Positions 42,692 through 51,154 of a stretch of DNA of 57,984 nt are shown here, in pieces (position 1 is the first letter of the stretch; each line of letters opens with the position of its first letter). Below the pieces are notes generated by a model, which saw nothing but the letters and a program-made list of their open reading frames with translations, was not told where the DNA came from and searched no databases. The stretch is taken from the NCBI GenBank assembly GCA_910579495.1, contig CAJTVD010000014.1, positions 1 to 57,984 of the forward strand, given 5' to 3'. The position numbers and the translations under genes are program-made. This stretch comes from an uncultured Lachnospiraceae bacterium. Lineage in GTDB: Bacteria > Bacillota > Clostridia > Lachnospirales > Lachnospiraceae.

Positions 42692-43795
42692 TTATTTGCC
42701 GGAAAGATTCTTCAGGGCAGCAAGGGATTCTGTAAAAGGTGCCCTGGCAATCCCATTTTCTGTCACAATAGCAGTAACCAGCCCATTATCCGTCACATCA
42801 AAGGCCGGGTTAAATACCTTGATCCCCTCCGGCGCCATCCGCTCCCTGTACCACATTTCCGTCACTTCCTCTGCCGGGCGCTGCTCAATCTGAATTTCCG
42901 CCCCTGTAGGTGTGGCAAGGTCTATGGTAGAAGTAGGGGCACACACATAGAAGGGAACCCCATAGTGTTTTGCCACCGCCGCTACCACAGAGGTCCCGAT
43001 TTTATTGGCAGTATCCCCGTTGGCGGCAACCCGGTCACAGCCCACAAACACAGCCTGGACCCATCCCTTTTCCATCACCATGGCGGACATATTATCGCAG
43101 ATCAAGGTCACATCCACCCCGGCACTGTAAAGCTCATAGGCGGTGAGCCTGGCTCCCTGCAAAAGAGGCCTTGTCTCGTCTGCAAACACACGGAAGTGGT
43201 ACCCTCTCTCCTGCCCCAGGTAAATGGGCGCTGTAGCCGTGCCATACCTGCAAGTGGCAAGCTGCCCTGCATTGCAGTGGGTGAGGATGCCGTCCCCGGG
43301 CTTTACAAGGGCCAATCCCTGTTCGCCGATAGCCCTGCAGACCTGGATATCCTCCTCCTTAATCTTCCTGGCTTCCCTGCCAAGGCTTTCCACAATTTCA
43401 GGGACGCTGCCGCCTGCCTCATGGCCCTGGCGGCATACCCCGTCCATCCGCTCTAAGGCCCAGGAGAGGTTCACCGCGGTAGGCCTTGCGGAATTCAGGT
43501 ACTCCTTTTGCTCCCTGAACTTCCGGTAAAAGGACTCAAACGCCTCTTCCCCTTCCCCCTGCCCCATCCCCTGGGCAATCTGCCCTGCCAGCACATATAT
43601 CCCAAAGGCTGCCGCCACGCCGATTGCCGGTGCCCCGCGCACCTTCAGAAGATAAATAGCCTCCCATATCTCCTGGGCAGTGTGGAGCCTGATGATTTCC
43701 GCCCTTCCAGGAAGCTTTGTCTGGTCAAGGACCAGCACACTGCCCCCCTGCTCATCCAGCGCCACTGTTTCATACTCCAAAATACTTTTCTCCAT
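42692..43795 (-). CDS. mtnA: S-methyl-5-thioribose-1-phosphate isomerase
   Basis: A 367-residue MtnA/eIF2B-like isomerase converting methylthioribose 1-phosphate to methylthioribulose 1-phosphate. ILTHCNAGQLATCRYGTA has the catalytic cysteine, and VGCDRVAANGDTANKIGT the catalytic aspartate. It acts in methionine salvage or a shunt from methylthioadenosine; no other salvage gene is nearby. Some members act on related ribose phosphates, so the exact substrate is inferred. AGGAAGG precedes the ATG. Confidence 0.93.
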   Translation of the reverse strand: MEKSILEYETVALDEQGGSVLVLDQTKLPGRAEIIRLHTAQEIWEAIYLLKVRGAPAIGVAAAFGIYVLAGQIAQGMGQGEGEEAFESFYRKFREQKEYLNSARPTAVNLSWALERMDGVCRQGHEAGGSVPEIVESLGREARKIKEEDIQVCRAIGEQGLALVKPGDGILTHCNAGQLATCRYGTATAPIYLGQERGYHFRVFADETRPLLQGARLTAYELYSAGVDVTLICDNMSAMVMEKGWVQAVFVGCDRVAANGDTANKIGTSVVAAVAKHYGVPFYVCAPTSTIDLATPTGAEIQIEQRPAEEVTEMWYRERMAPEGIKVFNPAFDVTDNGLVTAIVTENGIARAPFTESLAALKNLSGK

Positions 43796-43837
43796 GCTTT
43801 TTCCTTCCTTTCTCCTGTGTACCGCCTTCTGAAAGCC

Positions 43838-44017
43838 TCAGGCCCCAGGCAGCGTATCCCTGATTTCCAGCAATGTAAAAATGATATATACCGAAACCAA
43901 AAGAAACGCCGCCGTCCTGTCCAGTTTCGCATTCAAACGCTTCCGGCGCTTTTCCTGCTGCTTTTTCTTCTTCTTTTCCAGCTTTCTCTGCCTGGAAGGG
44001 CTTAGCTGCTCCTGCAT
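43838..44017 (-). CDS. 59-residue basic single-pass membrane protein, unknown
   Basis: A short frame from ATG at 44017 to TGA at 43838. The first 34 residues are strongly basic and helical (SRQRKLEKKKKKQQEKRRKR), then one membrane segment (AAFLLVSVYIIFTLLEI) and a short tail DTLPGA. AGGAG and GGGAGA precede the ATG. It lies 42 bp before mtnA on the same strand and fills an otherwise empty gap of about 330 bp. I recognise no family; the composition argues for a real small membrane protein. Confidence 0.6.
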   Translation of the reverse strand: MQEQLSPSRQRKLEKKKKKQQEKRRKRLNAKLDRTAAFLLVSVYIIFTLLEIRDTLPGA

Positions 44018-44080
44018 TCTCCCGTCAACTCCTTTTTGTCCCTTATTTCCCTAAAGCCAGTTGTACCATGCCTTCAAAGG

Positions 44081-44120
44081 GGAAGGGCTTTCCCATGGGG
44101 GGAAAGGCTTTCCCATGGGA
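44081..44120. repeat. Two tandem 20-bp copies before the AlkD-like gene end
   Basis: GGAAGGGCTTTCCCATGGGG (44081-44100) is followed by GGAAAGGCTTTCCCATGGGA (44101-44120), 18 of 20 identical. Each copy is itself partly palindromic (TCCCATGGGA). Confidence 0.75.
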
Positions 44121-44126
44121 CAAAGC

Positions 44127-44819
44127 CTACTTCGCCAGGACTTTCAGGCTTTTCAGGTAAGCTTTCTGTCCTGGCGTAATACGGCGGCTTTCCACTGACT
44201 TTTGAATGGCTTTATTATGGGTCCATACATCTAACCGTCTCTCTTCTATAAAAGGCAGGGTCTTTTCATACTGCTTGGCCAGCGCTGTTGCAAAATACCA
44301 TGCCGTCATCATATTAATATAGTATTCCCCAGACCGGACCCCGGAGGCCATCTCCAGATAAGCGGTGTCAAAGTCCTCTTCCAGGAAATGCTCCATCAGC
44401 ATTTTAATGGAAAACCGTACCGTATAGGTTTGGCCACAGGCAATCCATCTCCTGATGTCATCCAGCAAAGAAGGGCGGTTCTTTTTAAAAACCTTAGGGG
44501 ACATCTGATCGCAGGTTGCCCAATTGTCCACATAAGGCAGGAAGCGGCATGTCTCCTCCCTGCACCTGTTATAATCCCCAATCCCTGAAACCAGGAACCC
44601 ATGAAGCTGGTTCTCCTCAAAATATTCATGGGGAAGAATTTCCAGGAATTCCCCCAGGTCTTCCCTCCGGGCCATTTCCTTTGCCATCTTCCGTAATTCA
44701 GGGGTACGCACGCCAATTATGGTATTTTTGTCAATGGTGGGGATCAGCCTGCTTTGAAAGCTACAATACTTTTCATCCCTCCGCCTAAACAGTTCCCTTT
44801 TTATCTCATCAGTAATCAT
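44127..44819 (-). CDS. DNA alkylation repair protein (AlkD-like HEAT-repeat protein)
   Basis: A 230-residue all-helical protein of the AlkD/AlkC HEAT-like family. Conserved segments are IIGVRTPELRKMAKEMAR, YVDNWATCDQMSPK (the Trp-Asp DNA-contact region) and YINMMTAWYFATALAK. AlkD removes alkylated bases without flipping them; activity of this member is inferred from similarity. It lies in a string of minus-strand genes but with no clear functional partner. Confidence 0.87.
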   Translation of the reverse strand: MITDEIKRELFRRRDEKYCSFQSRLIPTIDKNTIIGVRTPELRKMAKEMARREDLGEFLEILPHEYFEENQLHGFLVSGIGDYNRCREETCRFLPYVDNWATCDQMSPKVFKKNRPSLLDDIRRWIACGQTYTVRFSIKMLMEHFLEEDFDTAYLEMASGVRSGEYYINMMTAWYFATALAKQYEKTLPFIEERRLDVWTHNKAIQKSVESRRITPGQKAYLKSLKVLAK

Positions 44820-44839
44820 ATGGAACCCTCCCCGTTATT

Positions 44840-45475
44840 TTAACGCCCGCTGAACAGGATCCCCTTAAGCAGCCCTGCCTGTCTGGACTTTCCCTCTGCT
44901 GTAAATATATCGGCCCTGAGTATATCGCTGCCCCTGTCCTTAAATGCCGGAAAAAGGAACCCGCACTCCGGTGCCCCCGGCTCATAGTCCCCGCTTACCG
45001 GGCAGACCGCACAGACCAGGAACCGGTACACCTCCTCTGATTCCCACAGGCTTTCCTTATCCCCGGCTTTCAAGGGCACATCATAGCTTCCGTGAAAAAA
45101 GTAAACCGCATAACTGCCATCTGTCCGGTATCTTTGCCCAAATTCCTCATAAAATACATCCAGCATAGCATCATTTTTCAGCTCACATTCATTTAGTGCC
45201 ATAAGAAGCTGCCATGTGCTCCCCGGCTTCCTGTCCTTCTCCCCGAAATCATGTTCCTTTAACTGCACATTGGTATCAGAAAAAGGGACCGCCTTTGCAA
45301 TCTTCAAATTTGCCTGCTGGTCTTTGGGCGGCAGCTTCAGAAAATGCTTGTTAAAGGTTCCGTCCACAAATCCTTCTTCATCAAAATAAGCCCCTGCAAT
45401 CCTGTCAAAACAGTTACGCTTCAGGGTCATCCTTCTGGTCAGTTCCAGCATATCCTCCCGGCTGATTTTTCCCAT
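44840..45475 (-). CDS. DUF4317-like protein, function unknown
   Basis: A 211-residue soluble protein. The start ISREDMLELTRRMTLKRNCF followed by DRIAGAYFDEEG, and later YFFHGSYDVPLKAGDK, FLVCAVCPVSGDYEPG and FLFPAFKDRGSDI, are the conserved landmarks I associate with DUF4317, a family common in Lachnospiraceae. It is shorter than many members (about 380). ATG at 45475 is chosen over an upstream frame because AGGGAGCG precedes it and homology starts there. No function is known. Confidence 0.75.
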   Translation of the reverse strand: MGKISREDMLELTRRMTLKRNCFDRIAGAYFDEEGFVDGTFNKHFLKLPPKDQQANLKIAKAVPFSDTNVQLKEHDFGEKDRKPGSTWQLLMALNECELKNDAMLDVFYEEFGQRYRTDGSYAVYFFHGSYDVPLKAGDKESLWESEEVYRFLVCAVCPVSGDYEPGAPECGFLFPAFKDRGSDILRADIFTAEGKSRQAGLLKGILFSGR

Positions 45476-45698
45476 ATATGCTACGCTCCCTGTAAAATGC
45501 CGCCCCATATCCCCTGGAGGGCATGTGTGTTTTCCTGCCACTTTATTTCTTAAAAAAGGCGGCCAGCCTGTTTTTCATCTTATCCTGTGATTCAAAATTA
45601 TAGCGTACTTCCCTCTGGTGGGCAATGCCTTCTTAACAAAATTGTAAACAATCCCCAGGCCAGGGCATCCGTCCCTGGAAAACTCCAGTCTTCCTGCA

Positions 45699-46598
45699 TT
45701 ATTTCCGGCGGCAGGCCCCCAATACATAAGGATATGCTTCCTCCTGCCCATACACAATATCCACCTCAAACACCTGGCCCACGGCCAGCTTCTGCGTGGA
45801 AAGGATGGGGGCATAAATTTCTATCTGTTCCCCTTCCCCAAAAAACTCCCCTTCGTCCTCCTGGACCACTACTGTGTACAGGGTGCCTGTGGGTGTCTCT
45901 CCCTCATAGGCATCCTCTGCCTGCTTCACCTCCACAAGGATGTGAAAGGCCATGCCGCCATCTTGCTCTTTGGCCTTTTCCTCAGATTTCTCCTGCTGCT
46001 GTGCACCCTGGGTTTGTGCCGCCGCTTTGTCCTCTGCCATGGCACTCTCTAAACCAACTTCTTCTTCCCCGGCATCCAAAGCCTCTTGGCCTGCGCCCGC
46101 CCCGGCATCCGGTGCCGCTGCGCTTTCCCCCCCGGCTTCCTCTGTTGCCGCCGCGCTTTCCACTCCGGCTTCCCCTGCTGCCGCTGCGCCGGCTCCTGCC
46201 ATTGCCGCCGGGTTCTCTGGTGCCCCGGAATCACAGATATTCTCCTGGATCTCTTCCATTGCCCCTCCCTCTGTAGAGCCAAGTTTCAGAAACGCCGGAA
46301 GGATAATCACAGCGCATACCACTGCCGCCGCAACTCCCCCATAAGTTTTCCAAACTGGCAGCCTGCCACTTTTCCGTTCCGGCTCTTTGCGTTTTATCCC
46401 TGCTGACCTATCTCCCTCTTCTGCCTGTTTCTTTTCTTCCTGGCAAATATCCTTTTGCACCAGTACCTGAAGGCTCCCTTCCTCTCCCCCCTTTTCCGGC
46501 GCGGATTTTTCAATAAGCCCGGCTTCGATCCTGTCCCACAAATCCGGGCATTCCCTTTGAGCCAGTTCCCTGTACGCTTTTTCAAAGTCCCTGCTCAT
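45699..46598 (-). CDS. Membrane-anchored anti-sigma-factor-like protein
   Basis: A 299-residue protein. An N-terminal cytosolic part of ~80 residues (FEKAYRELAQRECPDLWDRI) is followed by one membrane segment near 84-105 (YGGVAAAVVCAVIILPAFL), a low-complexity Ala/Glu/Gly stretch of about 100 residues, and a C-terminal beta-rich domain (MAFHILVEVKQAEDAYEGE, EGEQIEIYAPILSTQKLAVG). ATG at 46598 has AGGAGG seven bases upstream. It overlaps the sigma factor gene by 17 bp, the usual layout for an ECF sigma and its antagonist. The anti-sigma role is inferred from this context. Confidence 0.7.
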   Translation of the reverse strand: MSRDFEKAYRELAQRECPDLWDRIEAGLIEKSAPEKGGEEGSLQVLVQKDICQEEKKQAEEGDRSAGIKRKEPERKSGRLPVWKTYGGVAAAVVCAVIILPAFLKLGSTEGGAMEEIQENICDSGAPENPAAMAGAGAAAAGEAGVESAAATEEAGGESAAAPDAGAGAGQEALDAGEEEVGLESAMAEDKAAAQTQGAQQQEKSEEKAKEQDGGMAFHILVEVKQAEDAYEGETPTGTLYTVVVQEDEGEFFGEGEQIEIYAPILSTQKLAVGQVFEVDIVYGQEEAYPYVLGACRRK

Positions 46599-47160
46599 AT
46601 CCACACCTCCTTAGCTTTTTCATGGCATTCTGGTACTTCCAGGAAACGGTGCCCATGGGGATTTCCATACAAGCCGCAATCTCCTTAAAGGTAAGGCCGC
46701 CTAATACTTTCAAACTCACAATCTGCCGCTCTGCAGGCTTTAGCGTCCCCAGAGCCTGGCTCACCGTCATATCTCCAATCACTTCCTGTTCCACCCTGCT
46801 CTGGGTATCTTCATGGAAAAGGGAAACGGTCCCATTTTCCTCCTCCGGCCCCGCGCCCAAATCCTGCAACAGGGCAGTAAGTTCTTCCTTTTTGTGTTTT
46901 CGTAAAAAATCAACCGCCATGTGCCTGGCCATAGCTGCCAGATAACCCCTGTGGCCGTTTCCTGGCCGGAACTGCCCTGCCCGTTCCCACAGCCGGATAA
47001 AAAACTCGCTGGTCACATCTTCTGCATTCTCCCTGCTTTGCAGCACCTCATAAACCATCCGGTAAATATAGGCCGCATAATTTTCGTAAATTTCCTTCAG
47101 CCCGGTTTTATCCCCCTGCACAATCCTTGCCATGGCTTCCTCAAATTGATGTTCCTTCAC
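46582..47160 (-). CDS. ECF-type RNA polymerase sigma factor
   Basis: A 192-residue sigma-70 family protein with region 2 (YENYAAYIYRMVYEVLQSRE, NAEDVTSEFFIRLWERAGQF) and region 4 (LKPAERQIVSLKVLGGLTFK, EIAACMEIPMGTVSWKYQNA), and no regions 1 or 3. GTG at 47160 is chosen since GGGGAGG lies 6 bases before it and homology starts soon after; a longer frame opens at 47292. It overlaps the probable anti-sigma gene. Target promoters are not visible. Confidence 0.88.
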   Translation of the reverse strand: MKEHQFEEAMARIVQGDKTGLKEIYENYAAYIYRMVYEVLQSRENAEDVTSEFFIRLWERAGQFRPGNGHRGYLAAMARHMAVDFLRKHKKEELTALLQDLGAGPEEENGTVSLFHEDTQSRVEQEVIGDMTVSQALGTLKPAERQIVSLKVLGGLTFKEIAACMEIPMGTVSWKYQNAMKKLRRCGYEQGL

Positions 47161-47315
47161 CTCTGCCTCCCCGTTCCTTATCCCTGATACGTATTTGGCT
47201 GGGTCTTTTTGTGGAAAAAGCTTCTGCCAAAAATAAGGAGTCCCCGGAGCCTGCCTGAAAATTCCCTTCCGCCATCCGCGTTGCCCAGACATTCCCCAAA
47301 GAACTCCTTCTTTAT

Positions 47316-48530
47316 TTATAATCCCTTTATCCGGTTTACTGCCTCCAGGGTATTTTCATAGCTGCCAAAAGCCGTCAGCCGGAAGTAAGTCTCCCCGCTG
47401 GGGCCGAAGCCAGAGCCTGGGGTACCTACCACATTTGCCTTTTCCAGGAGGAAATCAAAGAATTCCCAGCTTGTCATGCCTCCCGGCGCTTTCAGCCAGA
47501 TATAAGGGGCATTCACCCCTCCTGAAACGGTATAGCCCGCCTCCTTTAGCCCCTCCAGAATATACTTCGCATTGTTCATGTAATAGGCAACCTGCTGTTT
47601 AAGCTGGGCTTTTCCCTCGGGGGAATAGACTGCCTCCCCGGCCCGCTGGACAATATAGGGCGCGCCGTTATACTTTGTCCCATGCCTTCTGGCCCAAAGG
47701 GAATGGAGGGAGACATCCCCGCACTTTAACTCCTTGGGGATCACCGTAAAGCCCAGGCGTACCCCGGTAAAGCCCGCATTTTTGGAAAAAGAATGCAGCT
47801 CAATGGCACATGCCCTGGCCCCCTGGCACTCATAGATGGAATGAGGCACTTCCTCCTCCGAAATATAAGCCTCATAAGCAGCGTCATAAATAATCACAGC
47901 CCCCACCTTGTTGGCATAATCCACCCATTCCTGGAGCTGCGCTTTTTTTATGGCGGAGCCGGTAGGGTTATTGGGGAAGCACAGATAAATGATATCCGGC
48001 GTCTTTCCGGGAAGCTCCGGTGCAAAATCATTTTCCGCCACACAGGGCATATAGATCACGTCGCTCCAGGTTTCCGAAGCGCTGTCGTAAACCCCTGTCC
48101 TGCCCGCCATCACATTGGTATCCACATATACCGGGTATACCGGGTCGCAGACTGCAATCTTATTGTCCGGGCCAAAAATCTCCTGAATATTCCCTGAATC
48201 GCACTTAGCGCCATCGGATATGAAAATTTCATCCGCCCCGATCTGGCATCCCCTTGCCCTGTAGTCATTTTCCGCAATGGCCTCCCTTAAAAACTCATAG
48301 CCCAAATCCGGCGCATAGCCCTTAAAGGTTTCCGCTTTCCCCATTTCATCCACCGCCCCGTGAAGTGCCGTGATGATTGCCGGTGCCAGGGGCTGGGTAA
48401 CGTCACCGATTCCCAGACGGATGATCTTTTTCTCCGGGTGCGCTGCCGCATAGGCGTTTACCTTTTTCCCAATAGTAGAAAATAAATAACTTCCGGGTAG
48501 CTTCAAATAATTATCGTTAATCTTAAACAT
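47316..48530 (-). CDS. dapL: LL-diaminopimelate aminotransferase
   Basis: A 404-residue class I/II PLP enzyme converting tetrahydrodipicolinate directly to LL-diaminopimelate, bypassing the acylase routes. MFKINDNYLKLPGSYLFSTI is the family start; IRLGIGDVTQPLAPAI, FPNNPTGSAI and SFSKNAGFTGVRLG (PLP-lysine) follow. It is downstream of dapF in the same direction, so the pair supplies meso-DAP for peptidoglycan and lysine. Its leader shares a 19-bp segment with ridA. Confidence 0.96.
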   Translation of the reverse strand: MFKINDNYLKLPGSYLFSTIGKKVNAYAAAHPEKKIIRLGIGDVTQPLAPAIITALHGAVDEMGKAETFKGYAPDLGYEFLREAIAENDYRARGCQIGADEIFISDGAKCDSGNIQEIFGPDNKIAVCDPVYPVYVDTNVMAGRTGVYDSASETWSDVIYMPCVAENDFAPELPGKTPDIIYLCFPNNPTGSAIKKAQLQEWVDYANKVGAVIIYDAAYEAYISEEEVPHSIYECQGARACAIELHSFSKNAGFTGVRLGFTVIPKELKCGDVSLHSLWARRHGTKYNGAPYIVQRAGEAVYSPEGKAQLKQQVAYYMNNAKYILEGLKEAGYTVSGGVNAPYIWLKAPGGMTSWEFFDFLLEKANVVGTPGSGFGPSGETYFRLTAFGSYENTLEAVNRIKGL

Positions 48531-48533
48531 TGT

Positions 48534-48552
48534 TCCTCCTATTCCAGTTCCG
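48534..48552 (-). repeat. 19-bp leader element before dapL, identical to the ridA leader
   Basis: CGGAACTGGAATAGGAGGA on the minus strand, including the ribosome binding site. Just upstream the shorter GAACTGGAA occurs again, giving a local duplication (GAACTGGAAAAACAGCGGAA). Confidence 0.8.
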
Positions 48553-48567
48553 CTGTTTTTCCAGTTC

Positions 48568-49410
48568 TTATGGAAGGGCGATCTCGCCCTCGAATACGGT
48601 GACGGCCGGCCCGGCCATGTATACCAGGTTTTCCTTCCTGTCCCAGTTTACCTGCAGGTTTCCGCCTGCCAGCTTTACTGTGGCCTGCTCTTTGGCCAGG
48701 CCATTTAGTACACTGGCTACTACCGCGGCGCAGGCCCCTGTGCCGCAGGCCAGGGTTTCCCCGGTCCCACGCTCCCATACCCGCATCTGTATGGTTTCCT
48801 CGTCTATCACTTTCACAAATTCTGTATTGACCCGTTTGGGAAACCGCTGGTGGTTTTCAAAGCAGGGGCCGATTTCTTCCAGTGCCAGGCTGTCAATATC
48901 CTCCAGGAAGACTACCCCATGGGGATTCCCCATTGACACACATGTCATAGAATAAGTTTGGCCATTCACCTCTATTTCATCGCCAATGACTTCCTCTTTG
49001 CTTGAAATGACAGGAATATCAGCCGCTTTTAGTATGGGAGAGCCCATGTTGACCTTTACAGTCGATACTTCTCCCTCTTCCACTACCAGCTCCAGGTATT
49101 TGACTTTGCCGCAGCTGGCCACGCTGATAGAAGTTTTGTCCGTAAGGTGTTTGTCATACACAAACTTTGCCACACAGCGGATGCCGTTTCCGCACATTTC
49201 TGCCCGCGACCCGTCCATATTGTACATTTCCATTTCAAAATCTGCTTCCCTGGACGGATGGATAAAAATTACGCCGTCCCCGCCAATCCCAAAATGCCTG
49301 TCACTTAAACGCCTTACAATTTCCGGCTTCTGCTCCTGTGGGACATGTTCCCGGGAAGCGTCCACATAAATATAATCGTTGCCGCAGCCGTGCATTTTTG
49401 TAAACTTCAT
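48568..49410 (-). CDS. dapF: Diaminopimelate epimerase
   Basis: A 280-residue PLP-independent epimerase that converts LL- to meso-diaminopimelate. It has the two-cysteine active site: MCGNGIRCVAKFVYD (first Cys) and LACGTGACAAVVASV (second Cys), and the start KMHGCGNDYIYVD. Length is normal. It is followed after 37 bp by dapL; together they form the last two steps to meso-DAP. Confidence 0.96.
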   Translation of the reverse strand: MKFTKMHGCGNDYIYVDASREHVPQEQKPEIVRRLSDRHFGIGGDGVIFIHPSREADFEMEMYNMDGSRAEMCGNGIRCVAKFVYDKHLTDKTSISVASCGKVKYLELVVEEGEVSTVKVNMGSPILKAADIPVISSKEEVIGDEIEVNGQTYSMTCVSMGNPHGVVFLEDIDSLALEEIGPCFENHQRFPKRVNTEFVKVIDEETIQMRVWERGTGETLACGTGACAAVVASVLNGLAKEQATVKLAGGNLQVNWDRKENLVYMAGPAVTVFEGEIALP

Positions 49411-49587
49411 AAAACCCTCTTTTCTGCCCTGCTTCTGTGCAATAGTTACAGGAAATTTTATAATACACTTACCTATAACAAAGATAACACAAATTTTTCT
49501 ATGGCAATATCACATTCCTTGCGGCTGTCCATGCAAAAAATGCGGTATCACACTGTCTTCCTCCTGCTGATGGGCAGCAGGTGCCTG

Positions 49588-51150
49588 CTACTGAATGTCC
49601 ACCGAATGGATTACCAGGTATCTGCCGCCCTGTAGTTCCTCAAAATCAAGGCTCATTTCGCAGGCAGTAGCCCCCACCGCCGTCATGGCATCCTGGGCAT
49701 AGCCCTGCTTGTAGCCATTTCCCTGGTAAGTCTCTTTCCACTCTTCCAAAAGCGCTTCCCCTTCAATCACATTGTAAAATTCATAGGTTCCCCGCCCGGC
49801 CTCTGTAATTTGCCTGTAGCAGTCATCGTAATATTCTGAAATGCTATAAAGGACGCTCTCCGGGGGCATCCCAAGTTCTTCCAGGCTCCTTAGGCCCTCT
49901 TCCCCGGGCTGCTCCAGGCCCCGGTACTGCTGCCCGTTGCAGGAAGGCAGATATACAGACAGCTCCTGCCGTACATGGGTGTCTGCATAGTCCTGGTCCG
50001 TCCTGTTAAAGTAGTCATAGTTGCCGCCCTCGGTGTCGTCCCAGGTAGTGTCCACATTATAAAACCCGTCCTCCAGCATTACAATGTTCCAGGCATGGTT
50101 TTCCCCTGCATATCCGGTGCAGTAGTAACAGGGAATCCCCGCCTGCTGCATCAGATACTGGTAAGCCCTGGTATACCCGGCGCACACCGACCTGCCGTTT
50201 ACCAGGGCGCTGTAAGCACTCTGGTTCATTTCCGCCCCCAAATCATAGGAAACCTTGTCGATCAGCAAGTTATGGATCAGCTTCTCCTTCTCATACTGAT
50301 TGCCCAGTGCATTTACCTGGGCTAAAATCCCGTTGGCATTTTCGTTAAAAAGCGCCTTCTCCCCTTCCAGGTCCTGGGCGGTACGGTTAAAACGCAGGTC
50401 AATCTCCACACACCGGCCGCTTTTGGTATACTTGCAAAAATATGCCGTTTCCAGCCAGAAAAGCTCCGGATGGTCATTAAATACCGCGTAAAAAACATTT
50501 TTAAGCTGGGCGGCGGAAATCTCCTCCACCGGGGAAAAAGCCCCAATCAGTGCATTGGCATTGGCATAAATCTGGCGGTACAGGCGCTTGCCCGTATCGT
50601 CCATCATAGAGTAATACGGGTAATAAACCACATCAAAGTTAAGCCCCTCCCCGGTTTCTCCAGGCCCGATCTGGTTCTGCAGAAGCTTCGCGGCATCCTC
50701 CCCGATCTGCTCCCCTTCCTCCTGCACCTGTCGGTAGCCGTTCCTGCCGGAAACCTTCTCCGGCACATGGATATCAGACTGGCTTGGGGGGACATACTCC
50801 GGGCTGATGTTTTCAGACAGCCCCGCATCCCCGGCCTTGGCAGCAACCCCTCCGGATTCCCCCGCCAGGCCTCCAGCCCCTGCCGTTTCCGCATCCGGCA
50901 GGGAATAGCTGCCCTCCCCTTCCGGGCCAGGGCGCTCCCCCGTCCCTAAAAGGATGTTATCTGTCATGGAACCGGCAGCCCCCGCAGCCAGATTTGGCTC
51001 CGGCAGTTCCCTGCCCGCTGCCTGCTCCGGGTATAAAAACTGCGCGATCGCTTCCGTTACCTCCGGCTTTGCCGCACACAAAATAATCAGGCCGCAGGAG
51101 CACACCAATAACGCCATCAACAAGTAACATAACCGTTTTAAAACCTTCAT
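49588..51150 (-). CDS. Secreted or membrane-anchored transglutaminase-like protein
   Basis: A 520-residue protein with an N-terminal hydrophobic signal/anchor (LLMALLVCSCGLIILCA), a low-complexity Gly/Ala/Glu region to about residue 130, then a transglutaminase/cysteine-protease core. The Cys-His-Asp triad is in RSVCAGYTRAYQYLM, GENHAWNIVML and FYNVDTTWDD. Such proteins act outside the cell on cell-wall peptides or proteins; the reaction here is unknown. It starts 5 bp after the recQ stop, an unusual operon partner for a helicase. Confidence 0.87.
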   Translation of the reverse strand: MKVLKRLCYLLMALLVCSCGLIILCAAKPEVTEAIAQFLYPEQAAGRELPEPNLAAGAAGSMTDNILLGTGERPGPEGEGSYSLPDAETAGAGGLAGESGGVAAKAGDAGLSENISPEYVPPSQSDIHVPEKVSGRNGYRQVQEEGEQIGEDAAKLLQNQIGPGETGEGLNFDVVYYPYYSMMDDTGKRLYRQIYANANALIGAFSPVEEISAAQLKNVFYAVFNDHPELFWLETAYFCKYTKSGRCVEIDLRFNRTAQDLEGEKALFNENANGILAQVNALGNQYEKEKLIHNLLIDKVSYDLGAEMNQSAYSALVNGRSVCAGYTRAYQYLMQQAGIPCYYCTGYAGENHAWNIVMLEDGFYNVDTTWDDTEGGNYDYFNRTDQDYADTHVRQELSVYLPSCNGQQYRGLEQPGEEGLRSLEELGMPPESVLYSISEYYDDCYRQITEAGRGTYEFYNVIEGEALLEEWKETYQGNGYKQGYAQDAMTAVGATACEMSLDFEELQGGRYLVIHSVDIQ

Positions 51151-51154
51151 CTAC

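Noticed and set aside
45952..46344. Ala/Pro/Ser-rich plus-strand frame
   Set aside because: It is antisense to the low-complexity part of the anti-sigma-like gene, and its composition simply mirrors the GC-rich repeats.
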